The position numbers and the translations under genes are program-made. The notes under the pieces were generated by a model that was given only the letters and a program-made list of their open reading frames with translations, was not told the DNA's origin and searched no databases. This document shows positions 45,958-54,873 of a stretch of DNA of 64,000 bases, piece by piece (positions within the stretch are counted from its first letter, which is position 1; each line of letters starts with the position of its first letter). The stretch comes from Streptomyces sp. ISL-43. GTDB taxonomy: Bacteria > Actinomycetota > Actinomycetes > Streptomycetales > Streptomycetaceae. The stretch lies in the NCBI RefSeq assembly GCF_018614195.1, contig NZ_JAGGOT010000062.1, positions 62,001 to 126,000 of the forward strand. Direction: 5' to 3'.

Positions 45958-48161
45958 GCCGATTCCTTGGTGAGGCGTGCCCAGTCGGTGACGACGGGGA
46001 CGAGTTCGCAGCGGGCCCAGAGCGGGAGCTGGTCGAGGTGGTGGGGGCTGTCGGTGACGCCGTCCGCGCCGAGCGGTACCGCCCAGAGGCTGTCCTCGCG
46101 GCGGGCCAGGTCCCAGACGTAGCGGGCCGCCGAGGCGCGGGAGGCGAGGTCGGTGAAACCGGGCACGGTGGAGGTGGCGTTGACGCAGTCGTGGTCGCCG
46201 CCGAGGCCCGGCCACTCGGTGTCCGGGTCCGGCAGCGCGGACCAGGGTGCGAGGCGGTGCACCTCGGACCACGGGGTGTCGGGAGCGCCCGTGGCCGCCG
46301 TCTCCTCCAAGGCGGCGCGGACGTGCCCGGCGCGGTCCAGGGCGGGCAGGAGGGCGGTGGTGAGCAGGCCCTCCAGGGCGTAGCCGACGCGGGGGAGCAG
46401 GTACAGCCAGGGGTGGAACACCTCCGGGCCGCCCGGGGCGTCCGCGAGGCCGGCGAAAACCGGGTCGGCGGCGAAGCGGCGTACGGTCGCCGCCCGGAAG
46501 GCCGAGAAGACGGTGGCGTCGGTGCTGTCCGCGTCCATGTGCCGGTCCCAGCCGAGCAGCCGGGTGCGCAGCGCGGCGGCGGCGGGGGAGAGGCCGTCGA
46601 GCGCGGGCAGCAGGGCGAGCAGCGGCGCGGCGGAGGCGAGGTGCGTGTCCGCGTGTACGCCGGCCATGGACTTCGGGGACCAGTCCGCCGATCCGGAGAG
46701 CAGTTCTCGGATGCGGTTGGCGCGGTGCGGCGGCGCGAACTCCACACCCAGCGGCGAGGCGATCCCGCGGGCGTTGGCCATGACGGCGAAGCCCTGCACC
46801 GGCTCGGCGGGGGTCTTCGCCCAGCCCTGCCAGGCGTGGCGGGCGTCCGAAGCGGGGACCGGGCGCAGCCGGTTGGAGGGGTCGCGCAGCGGGACGGCCC
46901 CGGCGACGCGGTGCAGCAGGCCGCCCTCGGTGTCGGCGGCGTGGACGACGTTGACGGGCTCGGCCCAGCCGTCCAGGGCGGCGTCGACGTCGGCGACGGT
47001 CCGGGCGCGCAGGAGGGCGGGCAGGGCGGCGAAGCCGAGGTCGCGGCGGACGCGGGGCGGGTAGCGCAGCGAGAGGGTCCGGCCGCCGCCTTCCGGGCCG
47101 CTCGCGTCTTCCTCGCTGCTCGCGGCGCCGGCGCGGGCCTCGCCATTCACGCCGGCCTCGCCACTCACGCCACTCACGCCGGCCGCGCCGGCCGCGCCAC
47201 TCACGCCGGCCTCGTCGTACTCCCGGACGATCACGGGGCCGCGCGCGGTCTCCAGTACCTCCACCTCGACCGGTTCCGCTCCGGCGACCGCGATGGTCTC
47301 GGTGTGGCGCTCGACGGGTTCCCAGGCGCCGTCGGGGCCGAGGGCCTCGATCCGGCCGTCCGCCAGGTGCCGCAACCGCTCGGCGTAGAGGTCCTGGTAG
47401 TCGGCCATGGCGTTGGTGATGGCCCAGGCGACGCTGCCGGTGTGGCCGAAGTGGGCGATGCCGGGGACGCCGGGGACGGCGAGGCCGAGGACGTCGTACT
47501 CGGGGCAGGCGATACGTATCTGCTGGTACACGCCCGGGTTCTCGATGAACCGGTGCGGGTCGCCCGCGATGATCGCCGATCCGGTGGCGGTCCGGTCGCC
47601 CGGCACCAACCAGCCGTTGCTGCCGGCCGTGCCGGGGCCGTCGGTGGCGAAGAGGGTGGCGGCTTCGTCGCCGAGGGCGCGGGCCACGCGCTCGCGCCAC
47701 AGCTTCGTGGCGAAGCCGGCGAAGAGGATGTGGGTGGAGATCCAGATGGCGAGCGGGACCCAGGGCTCCCAGGGCTCGGGGGCGTTCGCGAAGCGCGCGT
47801 CGCGGGCGGCACCGGAGGCGAGCCCGTCGTTGACCCCGGCGACGTACGCCCGGACCCAGTCGGCGGTTTCCGGGTCGAGCGCCTCGTGGCAGCGGCGCGC
47901 GGTGTCGGCGAGACGGCTCTGGCGTGCGAAGCGGTCCCAGGCGACCGAGTCGGCGCCGAGGAGGGAAGCGCTCGCGCCCTCGGCGCGCAGGCGCTCGATC
48001 TCCAGCTGCCAGGCGCGGTCGAGGGCGGTGGTGCGGCCCTGGGCGTAGGACAGACGGAGCGGGTCCGGGGCGCGGAGGTGTGGAATACCCCAAATGTCCC
48101 GGTAGAGCTCGTACTCGTCGTCGCCCTTGTATCCGTCGTCCGTGGTGCTCACAAGGCTCAC
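45954..48161 (-). CDS. Penicillin-acylase-family (Ntn-hydrolase) enzyme, iron-regulated
   Basis: About 735 residues. GTG 48161 (VSLVSTTDDG) is preferred; the upstream ATG 48179 touches the iron box and has no ribosome site. The N-terminal part has YRDIWGIPHLRAPDP. The maturation site GSNGWLV puts the autocatalytic Ser at about residue 181, separating alpha and beta chains, and HFGHTGSVAWAITNAMADY follows. The C-terminal part contains WPGLGGDHDCVNAT. No Sec signal is seen, so it seems cytoplasmic. A Gly-X-Y tract (GVSGAAGAAGVSGVS..., nt about 47138-47211) interrupts a loop. It probably deacylates a siderophore or precursor. Confidence 0.85.
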   Translation of the reverse strand: MSLVSTTDDGYKGDDEYELYRDIWGIPHLRAPDPLRLSYAQGRTTALDRAWQLEIERLRAEGASASLLGADSVAWDRFARQSRLADTARRCHEALDPETADWVRAYVAGVNDGLASGAARDARFANAPEPWEPWVPLAIWISTHILFAGFATKLWRERVARALGDEAATLFATDGPGTAGSNGWLVPGDRTATGSAIIAGDPHRFIENPGVYQQIRIACPEYDVLGLAVPGVPGIAHFGHTGSVAWAITNAMADYQDLYAERLRHLADGRIEALGPDGAWEPVERHTETIAVAGAEPVEVEVLETARGPVIVREYDEAGVSGAAGAAGVSGVSGEAGVNGEARAGAASSEEDASGPEGGGRTLSLRYPPRVRRDLGFAALPALLRARTVADVDAALDGWAEPVNVVHAADTEGGLLHRVAGAVPLRDPSNRLRPVPASDARHAWQGWAKTPAEPVQGFAVMANARGIASPLGVEFAPPHRANRIRELLSGSADWSPKSMAGVHADTHLASAAPLLALLPALDGLSPAAAALRTRLLGWDRHMDADSTDATVFSAFRAATVRRFAADPVFAGLADAPGGPEVFHPWLYLLPRVGYALEGLLTTALLPALDRAGHVRAALEETAATGAPDTPWSEVHRLAPWSALPDPDTEWPGLGGDHDCVNATSTVPGFTDLASRASAARYVWDLARREDSLWAVPLGADGVTDSPHHLDQLPLWARCELVPVVTDWARLTKESA

Positions 48162-48178
48162 ACTCTTCCCCAAGTGCA

Positions 48179-48197
48179 TTAGGTTAGGCTGCCCTAA
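48179..48197. promoter_or_regulatory. Iron box (DmdR1-type operator)
   Basis: TTAGGTTAGGCTGCCCTAA matches the Streptomyces iron-box consensus TTAGGTTAGGCTCACCTAA in 17 of 19 positions. It sits between the divergent starts at 48161 and 48222. Both should be repressed by iron-loaded DmdR1. Confidence 0.92.
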
Positions 48198-48221
48198 CTA
48201 TAGAGGGAAGGCAGGGGTGCG

Positions 48222-48983
48222 ATGAGCGTCGCGAGCGGGGCCGAGAAGACGGCCAAGGGCTGGGAGGGCGTGGTCCTCAAACTGATGCGGGGCAAGGACT
48301 TCCGCTTCACGGTGACCGGGGCCGAGGAGGTCGCCGAACACTTCCGGCGCGTACGGCTGTCGGACGGCGGACTGCTCGCGGCGGCGGGGCGGTCGCCGCA
48401 CCCGACGATGTGGGTCCGGCTCTGGTTCGCGGCCGCCGACGGCAAACCGCACCAGCGGGCCTACACGCTGGTCGACCCGGACCCGGCCGCCGGCACCTTC
48501 TCGCTGGAATTCGCCCTGCACGACGGGGTCGCGAGCGACTGGGCGCGGCGCGTGGCGCCGGGCGACACCGTCGAGGCGACCGTCCAGGGCACGGCCTTCA
48601 CGGCCCCGGACCCGGCGCCCGCCCGCCTCCTGGTGATCGGCGACCCGGCTTCGCTGCCCGCGATCAACTCCCTGCTGGACGCGTTCCCGGACACCCCGGC
48701 GACGGTCTGGTTCGAGACCCGGCACGCGACCGACGCCGAACTGCCCCTACGAGTACACGCGGACCGCCACGACGTACGCCGGGTCGAGCGGGGCGCGGGC
48801 GGGGGCAGGGCGCTGACCGAGCGCGTCCGGGCCGAACTCCCGCCCCTCCTCGGCGAGGCCGGGTCCGCCTACGTCTGGCTGGCCTGCGACACGGCCACCA
48901 CCCGCACCCTGACGAGCTGGCTCCGCAAGGACCTGGCGGTGCCGAAGGCCCGTGTCAACGCCCTGGGCTACTGGCGCCCCTGA
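48222..48983 (+). CDS. Siderophore-interacting protein (ferric-siderophore reductase, FAD-binding)
   Basis: 253 residues from ATG 48222 with AGGGG upstream. It follows the SIP family: N-terminal FAD-binding barrel with HPTMWVRLWF and RAYTLVDPDPAAGTFSLEFALH (the R-x-Y-T flavin motif), the NAD(P)-facing domain with LLVIGDPASLPAINSLL, and a C-terminal ending ALGYWRP typical of the group. It reduces Fe(III)-siderophore complexes in the cytoplasm to release iron. It is divergent from the acylase-acetyltransferase pair and controlled by the same iron box. Confidence 0.93.
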   Translation: MSVASGAEKTAKGWEGVVLKLMRGKDFRFTVTGAEEVAEHFRRVRLSDGGLLAAAGRSPHPTMWVRLWFAAADGKPHQRAYTLVDPDPAAGTFSLEFALHDGVASDWARRVAPGDTVEATVQGTAFTAPDPAPARLLVIGDPASLPAINSLLDAFPDTPATVWFETRHATDAELPLRVHADRHDVRRVERGAGGGRALTERVRAELPPLLGEAGSAYVWLACDTATTRTLTSWLRKDLAVPKARVNALGYWRP

Positions 48984-49019
48984 CGGGCACCGGCTCCGCC
49001 GGACCACCGCCGTACGGGG

Positions 49020-49538
49020 TCACGCGCCCGTCGTGCCGTCGATGGCCTCGCGGAGGAAGTCCGCGTGGCCGTTGTGGCGGGCGTACTCGTGGATCATGTG
49101 CAGCATGAGCATGCGGAGCGAGGCGTCCTCCTCCCACTTCACGACGTGCGCCGTCACGTCCAGGGACTCGGCGGCCGCCTCCACCGCGCGGGAGTGCTCG
49201 ACCTCCGCCTCCCAGGCCGCGAAGGCCTCGGCGCGGGTCGAGCCGGAGGCGTCGTAGGCGGCCTGGAAGTCCCGCTTGTCCGACCACAGGTGCGGGACGT
49301 CCGCCCCGCCCACCGTCCGGCGGAACCAGTGGCGCTCGACCTCCGCCATGTGCCGGACCAGTCCCAGCAGGGACAGGGTGGAGGGCGGGGAGGCTTGGAG
49401 GCGCAGCTCCTCGTCGGTGAGGCCGTCGCACTTCATGGCGAGGGTGGCCCGGTGGAAGTCGAGGTACGCGCGGAGCGTCTCGCGCTCGCCCCCGGTGAGG
49501 GGCGGCCCGATGCGGTGGGTGGGTTCTGTCGCTGCCAT
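49020..49538 (-). CDS. DinB-superfamily protein (DUF664-like)
   Basis: 172 residues from ATG 49538 (MAATEPTHRIGPPLTGGERETLRAYLDFHR). The frame is open upstream but there it is antiphase to the neighbouring acetyltransferase gene. The sequence forms a four-helix bundle with the metal-type histidines at HMAEVERHWF and MIHEYARHNGHADFLREAID, matching DUF664/DinB-like proteins of actinomycetes. These may be thiol-dependent S-transferases; the function is unknown. It lies 50 bp downstream of the GNAT gene on the same strand. Confidence 0.85.
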   Translation of the reverse strand: MAATEPTHRIGPPLTGGERETLRAYLDFHRATLAMKCDGLTDEELRLQASPPSTLSLLGLVRHMAEVERHWFRRTVGGADVPHLWSDKRDFQAAYDASGSTRAEAFAAWEAEVEHSRAVEAAAESLDVTAHVVKWEEDASLRMLMLHMIHEYARHNGHADFLREAIDGTTGA

Positions 49539-49588
49539 GGCTGTGATCTTGCCCCGTCGGGACGGGGCGCGGAAGCCGTTCGGGGCGA

Positions 49589-50404
49589 CTACCCCTCCCA
49601 CACCCACGGCACCGTGGCCCCCAGCACCTCGAATCCCAGCCGCTCCAGGATCGGACGGCTGTCCTTCGACGCGTCCACCTGGAGGTAGCGGATGCCGCGC
49701 TCCGCCGCCACGCGGGCGCGGTGGGCGACCAGGAGGCGGTAGATGCCGTGGCCGCGCCACTGCGGCACCGTGCCGCCGCCCCACAGGCCCGCGAAGGAAG
49801 TGCCCGGGCGCATCTCCATCCGGGCCGCGGACACCGGGGTGTCGCCCGCCATCGCGACGACCGCTTCGATCGTGTCCGGCTCGTCCCTCAGCAGGTTCAC
49901 CATCAGCTCCCTGATGCGCGGGCGGTCCGTACCGAAGGCGCCGCGGTGGGCCCGCATCATCAGGTCCACGCCCTCCTCGTCGGTCACCACCCGCAGCGTG
50001 ATCCCCGCCGGCGGCTCCGCCGGGAGCTTCGCGAGCTCCGACGTCCGGCCGATCAGCAGCGTCTCCGCCGGCTCCGCCACGAAGCCGGCCGCACGCAACC
50101 GGTCCCCGAGGTCGGCGGGGCGGTCGTAGTCGTAGAGCTTCCACTCGAACTCCGGCCCCGCGATCTCGCCCCGGGCGGCCAGCCCGCTGAAGAACGCCAC
50201 CTGCTCCGCGATCGCGGCGTCCGCCGTCCCCTCGTCCAGGTCCGACCAGAGCACGGTGCTCCCGCCCGATCCGGGCACGATCTGCCGTACGACCGAGCCC
50301 GCCCGCTCCACGCGCGCGTCGCTCGTGTCGGGCCGCGCCTCCCGGCGCATCTCGGTGTCGAACTCGGCGCGCAGTTTCAGCAAGTCGTCTCGATCGATCG
50401 TCAT
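49589..50404 (-). CDS. GNAT-family N-acetyltransferase
   Basis: 271 residues from ATG 50404. The C-terminal half is a GNAT domain: TPVSAARMEMRPGTSFAGLWGGGTVPQWRGHGIYRLLVAHRARVAAERGI with the acetyl-CoA loop WRGHGIY, then YLQVDASKDSRPILERLGFEVLG. The N-terminal half is a diverged, probably non-catalytic region. The substrate is unknown. It is followed by the DinB-like gene and is divergent from the cupin gene (54 bp). Confidence 0.88.
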   Translation of the reverse strand: MTIDRDDLLKLRAEFDTEMRREARPDTSDARVERAGSVVRQIVPGSGGSTVLWSDLDEGTADAAIAEQVAFFSGLAARGEIAGPEFEWKLYDYDRPADLGDRLRAAGFVAEPAETLLIGRTSELAKLPAEPPAGITLRVVTDEEGVDLMMRAHRGAFGTDRPRIRELMVNLLRDEPDTIEAVVAMAGDTPVSAARMEMRPGTSFAGLWGGGTVPQWRGHGIYRLLVAHRARVAAERGIRYLQVDASKDSRPILERLGFEVLGATVPWVWEG

Positions 50405-50445
50405 CCGGCCAGCTCACCAGCCGTCAACCACCTGCACAACTGCAT

Positions 50446-50462
50446 TAGCCTCACCCGGGTGA
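50446..50462 (+). promoter_or_regulatory. Leaderless promoter box and palindrome at the cupin gene start
   Basis: TAGCCT (50446-50451) lies seven bases before GTG 50459 with no Shine-Dalgarno sequence. TCACCCGGGTGA (50451-50462) is a 12-bp perfect palindrome covering the presumed transcription start and start codon. Confidence 0.5.
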
Positions 50463-50989
50463 GCGACTCCGCACCCCCCACCCCCGCCGTGTACACCGGC
50501 AAGGCCGCACCCGACGCCGCAGTGGACCGCGGCTGGCTGCTCGGCCACTTCAAGCAGCCGGGCGATCCCCGCCACAGCGAGGACGTGGAGATCAAATGGG
50601 GTGTGCACCCCGAGGGTGACGAGCGTGCGCAATGGGTGCGCGGGGAGTCGCGTACGGCGCTTCAGGTGCTGATCAGCGGGCGCTTCCGGCTGGAGTTCCC
50701 CGGCCGCAGCGTGGTGCTCGCCGAGCAGGGGGACTACGTCGTGTGGGGGCGTGGCGTGGACCACTCCTGGTACGCGGAGGAGGACTCGGTGGTGCTCACT
50801 GTGCGCTGGCCCTCGCTGCCCGGTTACCGAGCCGATACCCGGCCGACCACCGGGCCGACCACCGGGTCGACGACCAGTCCGGCCGGACCTCCGCTCCGAA
50901 GCCCGTGTGACCATGGTCCCGCACCTGCCCGGCCCCTTGTGACGATGCCCACGAAGGCCGCCAACGATCACGGAACGCTGCGATCGTGA
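50459..50989 (+). CDS. Cupin-domain protein
   Basis: 176 residues from GTG 50459. A single cupin barrel (about 45-125) contains TALQVLISGRFRLEFPGRSVVLAEQGDYVVWGRGVDHSWYAEEDSVVLTVRWPS; the Gly-rich turn and the terminal His are at typical positions, although the metal-binding set is incomplete (one clear His). The C-terminal 45 residues are a Thr/Pro/Gly-rich tail produced by a short DNA repeat (GGCCGACCACCG-like) and are probably disordered. The family is sometimes labelled signal-peptide-peptidase-like by automatic annotation; I would not use that. The function is unknown. Confidence 0.72.
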   Translation: MSDSAPPTPAVYTGKAAPDAAVDRGWLLGHFKQPGDPRHSEDVEIKWGVHPEGDERAQWVRGESRTALQVLISGRFRLEFPGRSVVLAEQGDYVVWGRGVDHSWYAEEDSVVLTVRWPSLPGYRADTRPTTGPTTGSTTSPAGPPLRSPCDHGPAPARPLVTMPTKAANDHGTLRS

Positions 50990-51093
50990 AGGTGTAGACC
51001 ATAAGTTTTGAGACGTCCAGCGTTCAGTGTTCAAGCGTTCTTTGCGACGGGCCCTTCCCCGGTGAAGATCCGAACCACCAGGGAGCTCGTCCG

Positions 51094-53343
51094 TTGGCAG
51101 CAATCGCACGGTGGTGCATGCGGCACCGCCTCGTCGCCGTCATGCTCTGGCTCCTCGCGTTCGGCGGGACCGCCGCGGCCGCGATCGGCGCCGGAGCGGC
51201 GTTCTCCAACGACTACGAGGTCCCCGGCACCGAGTCGGGCAAGGCGCACGCCCTGCTCCGAGAGGGCTTCAACGGTCAGGGCGGTGACTCCGACACCATC
51301 GTGTGGCGGGCCCCGGACCATCAGAGCGCGCGGACACCCGCCGTCGAGGAACGCATGGCGCGGGCGCTCGACTCGATAGCCGAGCTGCCCGGCGTCGGAT
51401 CGGTCGCCGGCCCCTACGGCGGCGAACCCGAGAGCGCCGCCCGGATCAGCGCCGACGCACGCACCGCCTACGCCGTGGTCACCTTCGACCAGCAGGCCGA
51501 CTCGGTCCCCAAGTCCGTGGCGAAGGCCGTGGTCGACGCCGCGAAGAACCCGACGACCCAGGTCGACGGCCTCGAGGTCGAGCTCGGCGGCCGCGCCATC
51601 GGCCTCACCGAGGCCCCCAGCGCGCACCTCGCCGAGGTGATCGGCGTGGCCATCGCCGCCGCGGTCCTCTTCCTGGCCTTCGGCTCGCTGGCCGCGAGCC
51701 TGCTGCCCATCGCGACCGCACTGGTCAGCGTGGGCACCGCCTATTTCGGCATCACCCTCCTCGGGCACGCGATGCCGGTCGCCGACTTCGCCCCGATGCT
51801 GGGCACCCTCGTGGGCCTCGGCGTGGGCATCGACTACGCGCTGTTCATCGTGACCCGCCACCGCAAGGGGCTCCAGCGCGGCCTGCCGGTCGAAGAGGCG
51901 GCCGAGAACGCCGTCGCCACCACCGGCCGGGCCGTCGTCTTCGCGGGGGCCACCGTCTGCATCGCGCTGCTCGGCATGCTGGTGCTGCGGCTGAACTTCC
52001 TCAACGGCGTCGCGATAGCCGCCTCCCTCACCGTGGTCCTGACCGTCGCCGCCTCGGTGACCCTGCTGCCCGCCCTCCTCTCCTGCATCGGCACGCGTGC
52101 GCTCTCGCGCCGCGAGCGCCGCAGACTGGCCGTCGAGGGCCCGCGGGCCGAGTCGGTCACCGGCTTCGCCGCCCGCTGGTCCGCCTTCGTCGAGCGCCAC
52201 CCGAAGCTGCTCGGCCTCCTCGCCACGGCGGTCATGGTGGTGCTGGCCCTGCCCACGCTCTCCCTCCACCTCGGCACCTCCGACCAGGGCAACAACCCGG
52301 CCACCTCCACCACCCGCAAGGCCTACGACCTGCTCGCGGACGGCTTCGGCCCGGGAACGAACGGCCCGCTGACCGTGGTCGCCCGCCTCGACGGCGCCGG
52401 CGACCGGGTGGCCGTGGACCGACTGGCCGAGTCGCTCCGCATGACCAGGGGCGTGGCCTCCGCCGGGCCGGCCGTTTTCAACCGGAGCGGCGACACGGCC
52501 GTGGTCACCGTCGTACCGGACTCCTCGCCGCAGTCCCGGGCCACGAGCGAGCTGGTCGACAGGCTGCGCGAGGAGGTCATCCCGCGCGCCGGGCACGGCA
52601 ACTCCATGCGGGTCCACGTGGGCGGCGTGACCGCCGGCTACGACGACTTCGCCGCCGTCATCATCGGCAAACTGCCGCTCTTCGTCGGAGTGGTCATCGC
52701 GCTGGGCTGCGCACTCCTGCTGCTGGCCTTCCGCTCCATCGGCATCCCGGTCAAGGCGGCCGCCATGAACGTCGCCGCCGTCGCCTCCTCCTTCGGCGTC
52801 GTCGTCGCGATCTTCCAGTGGGGCTGGGGCAGCGAACCGATGGGCCTGGGAAGCGCCGGCCCCATCGAGCCCTTCCTGCCGGTGATCATGGTCTCGGTGC
52901 TCTTCGGGCTGTCCATGGACTACCAGGTCTTCCTCGTCAGCCGGATGTACGAGGAGTGGCTGGAGACCGGGGACAACAAGCGGGCCGTGCGCGTCGGCCT
53001 CGCCGAGACCAGCCGGGTGATCAACTCGGCGGCGGTCATCATGATCTCCGTCTTCCTGGCCTTCGTACTCAGCGGCGACCGGCTCATCGCCATGTTCGGC
53101 ATCGCGCTGGCCGCGGCAGTCGCCCTCGACGCCTTCGTCCTGCGCACCCTCCTCGTCCCGGCCCTGATGCACATGCTCGGCGGCGCCAACTGGTGGCTGC
53201 CGGCCTGGCTGGACCGCAGGCTGCCCCGCATCAGCATCGAACCCCCTGAATGCCGGCCCCGTGCGACACTTCCGGCACAGCGGGCCGGCGCCCTCGACGC
53301 CACGAGCGAGGAGGGCACCGAGCCCGCCACAGCATCCCGGTGA
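51094..53343 (+). CDS. MMPL-family (RND superfamily) transporter
   Basis: 749 residues from TTG 51094 with GGGAG eight bases upstream. It has two repeats of one plus five TM helices with an extracytoplasmic domain after each first helix. Conserved MMPL motifs are GLGVGIDYALFIVTRHRKGL in the first half and VLFGLSMDYQVFLVSRMYEEWL in the second, with the proton-relay Asp-Tyr pairs. Such proteins export lipids or hydrophobic metabolites. The C-terminal roughly 40 residues are soluble. The substrate is unknown. Confidence 0.93.
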   Translation: MAAIARWCMRHRLVAVMLWLLAFGGTAAAAIGAGAAFSNDYEVPGTESGKAHALLREGFNGQGGDSDTIVWRAPDHQSARTPAVEERMARALDSIAELPGVGSVAGPYGGEPESAARISADARTAYAVVTFDQQADSVPKSVAKAVVDAAKNPTTQVDGLEVELGGRAIGLTEAPSAHLAEVIGVAIAAAVLFLAFGSLAASLLPIATALVSVGTAYFGITLLGHAMPVADFAPMLGTLVGLGVGIDYALFIVTRHRKGLQRGLPVEEAAENAVATTGRAVVFAGATVCIALLGMLVLRLNFLNGVAIAASLTVVLTVAASVTLLPALLSCIGTRALSRRERRRLAVEGPRAESVTGFAARWSAFVERHPKLLGLLATAVMVVLALPTLSLHLGTSDQGNNPATSTTRKAYDLLADGFGPGTNGPLTVVARLDGAGDRVAVDRLAESLRMTRGVASAGPAVFNRSGDTAVVTVVPDSSPQSRATSELVDRLREEVIPRAGHGNSMRVHVGGVTAGYDDFAAVIIGKLPLFVGVVIALGCALLLLAFRSIGIPVKAAAMNVAAVASSFGVVVAIFQWGWGSEPMGLGSAGPIEPFLPVIMVSVLFGLSMDYQVFLVSRMYEEWLETGDNKRAVRVGLAETSRVINSAAVIMISVFLAFVLSGDRLIAMFGIALAAAVALDAFVLRTLLVPALMHMLGGANWWLPAWLDRRLPRISIEPPECRPRATLPAQRAGALDATSEEGTEPATASR

Positions 53344-53382
53344 CGCGGCGAACCGCCGCCCGAACTCCAAGGACGAGCCCGC

Positions 53383-53937
53383 ATGTTCTCGATAGACCTC
53401 GCCGAAGGCGCCCAGCTGTTCCCGCTGGAGATCCGGCACGCCGAGGAGCTCCTGGCACACATGGACCGCGGCCGTGAGCACATCGGCCGGTTCGTCGGAC
53501 TGCCGGACGTCGTCGCGGACATCGAGGGGGCCCGGTCCTACCTGGCGGCCTACGCGCAGAAGGCGGCCACCGACACCGGGCGGCTCTACGGCATCAGGGT
53601 CGACGGCGTCCTCGTCGGCGGGGTCCTCTTCCGCACCTTCGACACCGGCAGCGGCACCTGTGAGGCCGGCTGCTGGCTGGAGCCCGCCGCGGTCGGCCGC
53701 GGCCTGGTGACCAAGGCCTGCCGGATCCTGATCGACTGGGCCTTCCGGGAGCGCGGCATGCACCGCGTCGAGTGGCACGTCGCCTCCGCCAACAAGAAGA
53801 GCATCGCCGCCGCCGAGCGCCTCGGCATGACCCGCGACGGCGTCATGCGGGAGAACGACCTCTACCGCGGCGCCCGCCAGGACACCGAGATCTGGTCGGT
53901 CCTCGCACACGAGTGGACCCCGGCCCAGCCCGCGTAA
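53383..53937 (+). CDS. GNAT-family N-acetyltransferase (RimJ/RimL-like)
   Basis: 184 residues from ATG 53383 (MFSIDLAEGAQLFPLEIRHAEELLAHMDRGREHIGRFVGLPD). The acetyl-CoA loop reads AAVGRGLVTKACRILIDWAF, followed by HRVEWHVASANKKSIAAAERLGMTRDGVMREND, the typical RimJ/RimL-type ending. It probably acetylates a protein N-terminus or a small amine. It lies 39 bp after the MMPL gene and may be cotranscribed with it. Confidence 0.92.
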   Translation: MFSIDLAEGAQLFPLEIRHAEELLAHMDRGREHIGRFVGLPDVVADIEGARSYLAAYAQKAATDTGRLYGIRVDGVLVGGVLFRTFDTGSGTCEAGCWLEPAAVGRGLVTKACRILIDWAFRERGMHRVEWHVASANKKSIAAAERLGMTRDGVMRENDLYRGARQDTEIWSVLAHEWTPAQPA

Positions 53938-54051
53938 CCGAGCCTGCAGCCCCTCCCGTTGCCCAGCCCGCCCCCGGTACCCCCGCGGACCCGGGGCCGG
54001 ACGGCGCGGGCGGTCCCGCCGGATTCTCAGAAACCTCTCATACAAGCCGCC

Positions 54052-54057
54052 TACGGT
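54052..54057 (+). promoter_or_regulatory. Likely -10 box of a leaderless transcript
   Basis: TACGGT lies seven bases before ATG 54065, with no Shine-Dalgarno sequence. Confidence 0.45.
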
Positions 54058-54064
54058 GCCCCGC

Positions 54065-54661
54065 ATGGACACCACCAAGACCCCCGCCCCGACCGCTCCC
54101 GAGGCGGACTCCCCGGCCGACCTGAAGAAGGCCGACACCACCGGCGAGACGACCGCCCCGGTCGCCGACGGCACCGCCGTCACCGGCCTCACCGACGAGG
54201 AGATCCTCGACGAGGAGCTCGACTCGGACCTCGACGACGAGCTCGATGCCACGGCCGACGCCGAGCGCGGCAACGGCGTCGGCGCCGCAGCCTCCGCGAT
54301 CGTCGCCGCCGGTCTCGGCCTGGTCGCCCTCAGCGGCAGCTGGGTCTCCCGCGTCGTGGCCGAGCGATCGACCCTCATCGGGCAGATCGACTCGGCCAAT
54401 TCCAACGCCACCTCCACCGAGGCGAAGATCGAGGCCCTGTACGGCAACGCCTGGCAGATGACCGCCCTGGTCAACGGTGTCCTGTCGACGATCGCGCTGC
54501 TCATCGCCGTCTTCGTGCTGGCCCTTCCGGCCTTCGGCGCCCCCGGCCGTACGCTCCCCACCTGGGTCCGTGCCGTTTCCTGGGCGGCCATGGCCATCGG
54601 CGCCCTCGGCGTGATCGTCTTCGGTGTCATGTACTTCCTCCCCCTCCCCAAGGCCGCCTAG
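54065..54661 (+). CDS. Membrane protein with acidic N-terminal tail (unknown function)
   Basis: 198 residues from ATG 54065 (GTG 54056 is in frame, but its last bases overlap the presumed -10 box). Residues 1-70 are low in order and very acidic (TDEEILDEELDSDLDDELDATADAE). Three hydrophobic stretches follow: about 72-92, 131-152 and 167-190, so it is a small polytopic membrane protein. I do not recognise a family. The segment between the first two helices is polar with Asn/Ser/Thr (QIDSANSNATSTEAKIEALYGNA) and probably faces outside. Confidence 0.75.
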   Translation: MDTTKTPAPTAPEADSPADLKKADTTGETTAPVADGTAVTGLTDEEILDEELDSDLDDELDATADAERGNGVGAAASAIVAAGLGLVALSGSWVSRVVAERSTLIGQIDSANSNATSTEAKIEALYGNAWQMTALVNGVLSTIALLIAVFVLALPAFGAPGRTLPTWVRAVSWAAMAIGALGVIVFGVMYFLPLPKAA

Positions 54662-54722
54662 GCACCCTGTAGGCCGCCTCCACCAGGTCTTTCACGCTCG
54701 CCCTGCTCTCGCCTAGGCACTG

Positions 54723-54761
54723 CCTTAGTCCACCTCGGGGACCCTTGCCCCCGGACTAAGG
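54723..54761. terminator. Inverted repeat after the membrane-protein gene
   Basis: CCTTAGTCC (54723-54731) and GGACTAAGG (54753-54761) form a 9-bp perfect stem over a loop that can form GGGG/CCCC. It lies 62 bp past the stop and 113 bp before the small ORF at 54874. It could be a terminator or an operator. Confidence 0.5.
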
Positions 54762-54873
54762 ACCCCCGGTCCGCCCAGATGCGGCATGCTCCCGATGTGC
54801 CGGTACCCCCTGGGACGCGAATCTTGGATCACACCGAACGAGGTGCCCGAGAAACGCAACCAGGGAGTACGAG

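Noticed and set aside
51021..51040. GTTC repeats that resemble a PHO box upstream of the MMPL gene
   Set aside because: The copies are 7-8 bp apart, not 11, and lack the GTTCACC core.
51031..54651. 1206-codon minus-strand frame across the MMPL, GNAT and membrane-protein genes
   Set aside because: Its opposite strand holds three well-supported genes, and the product is low complexity with no known domain.
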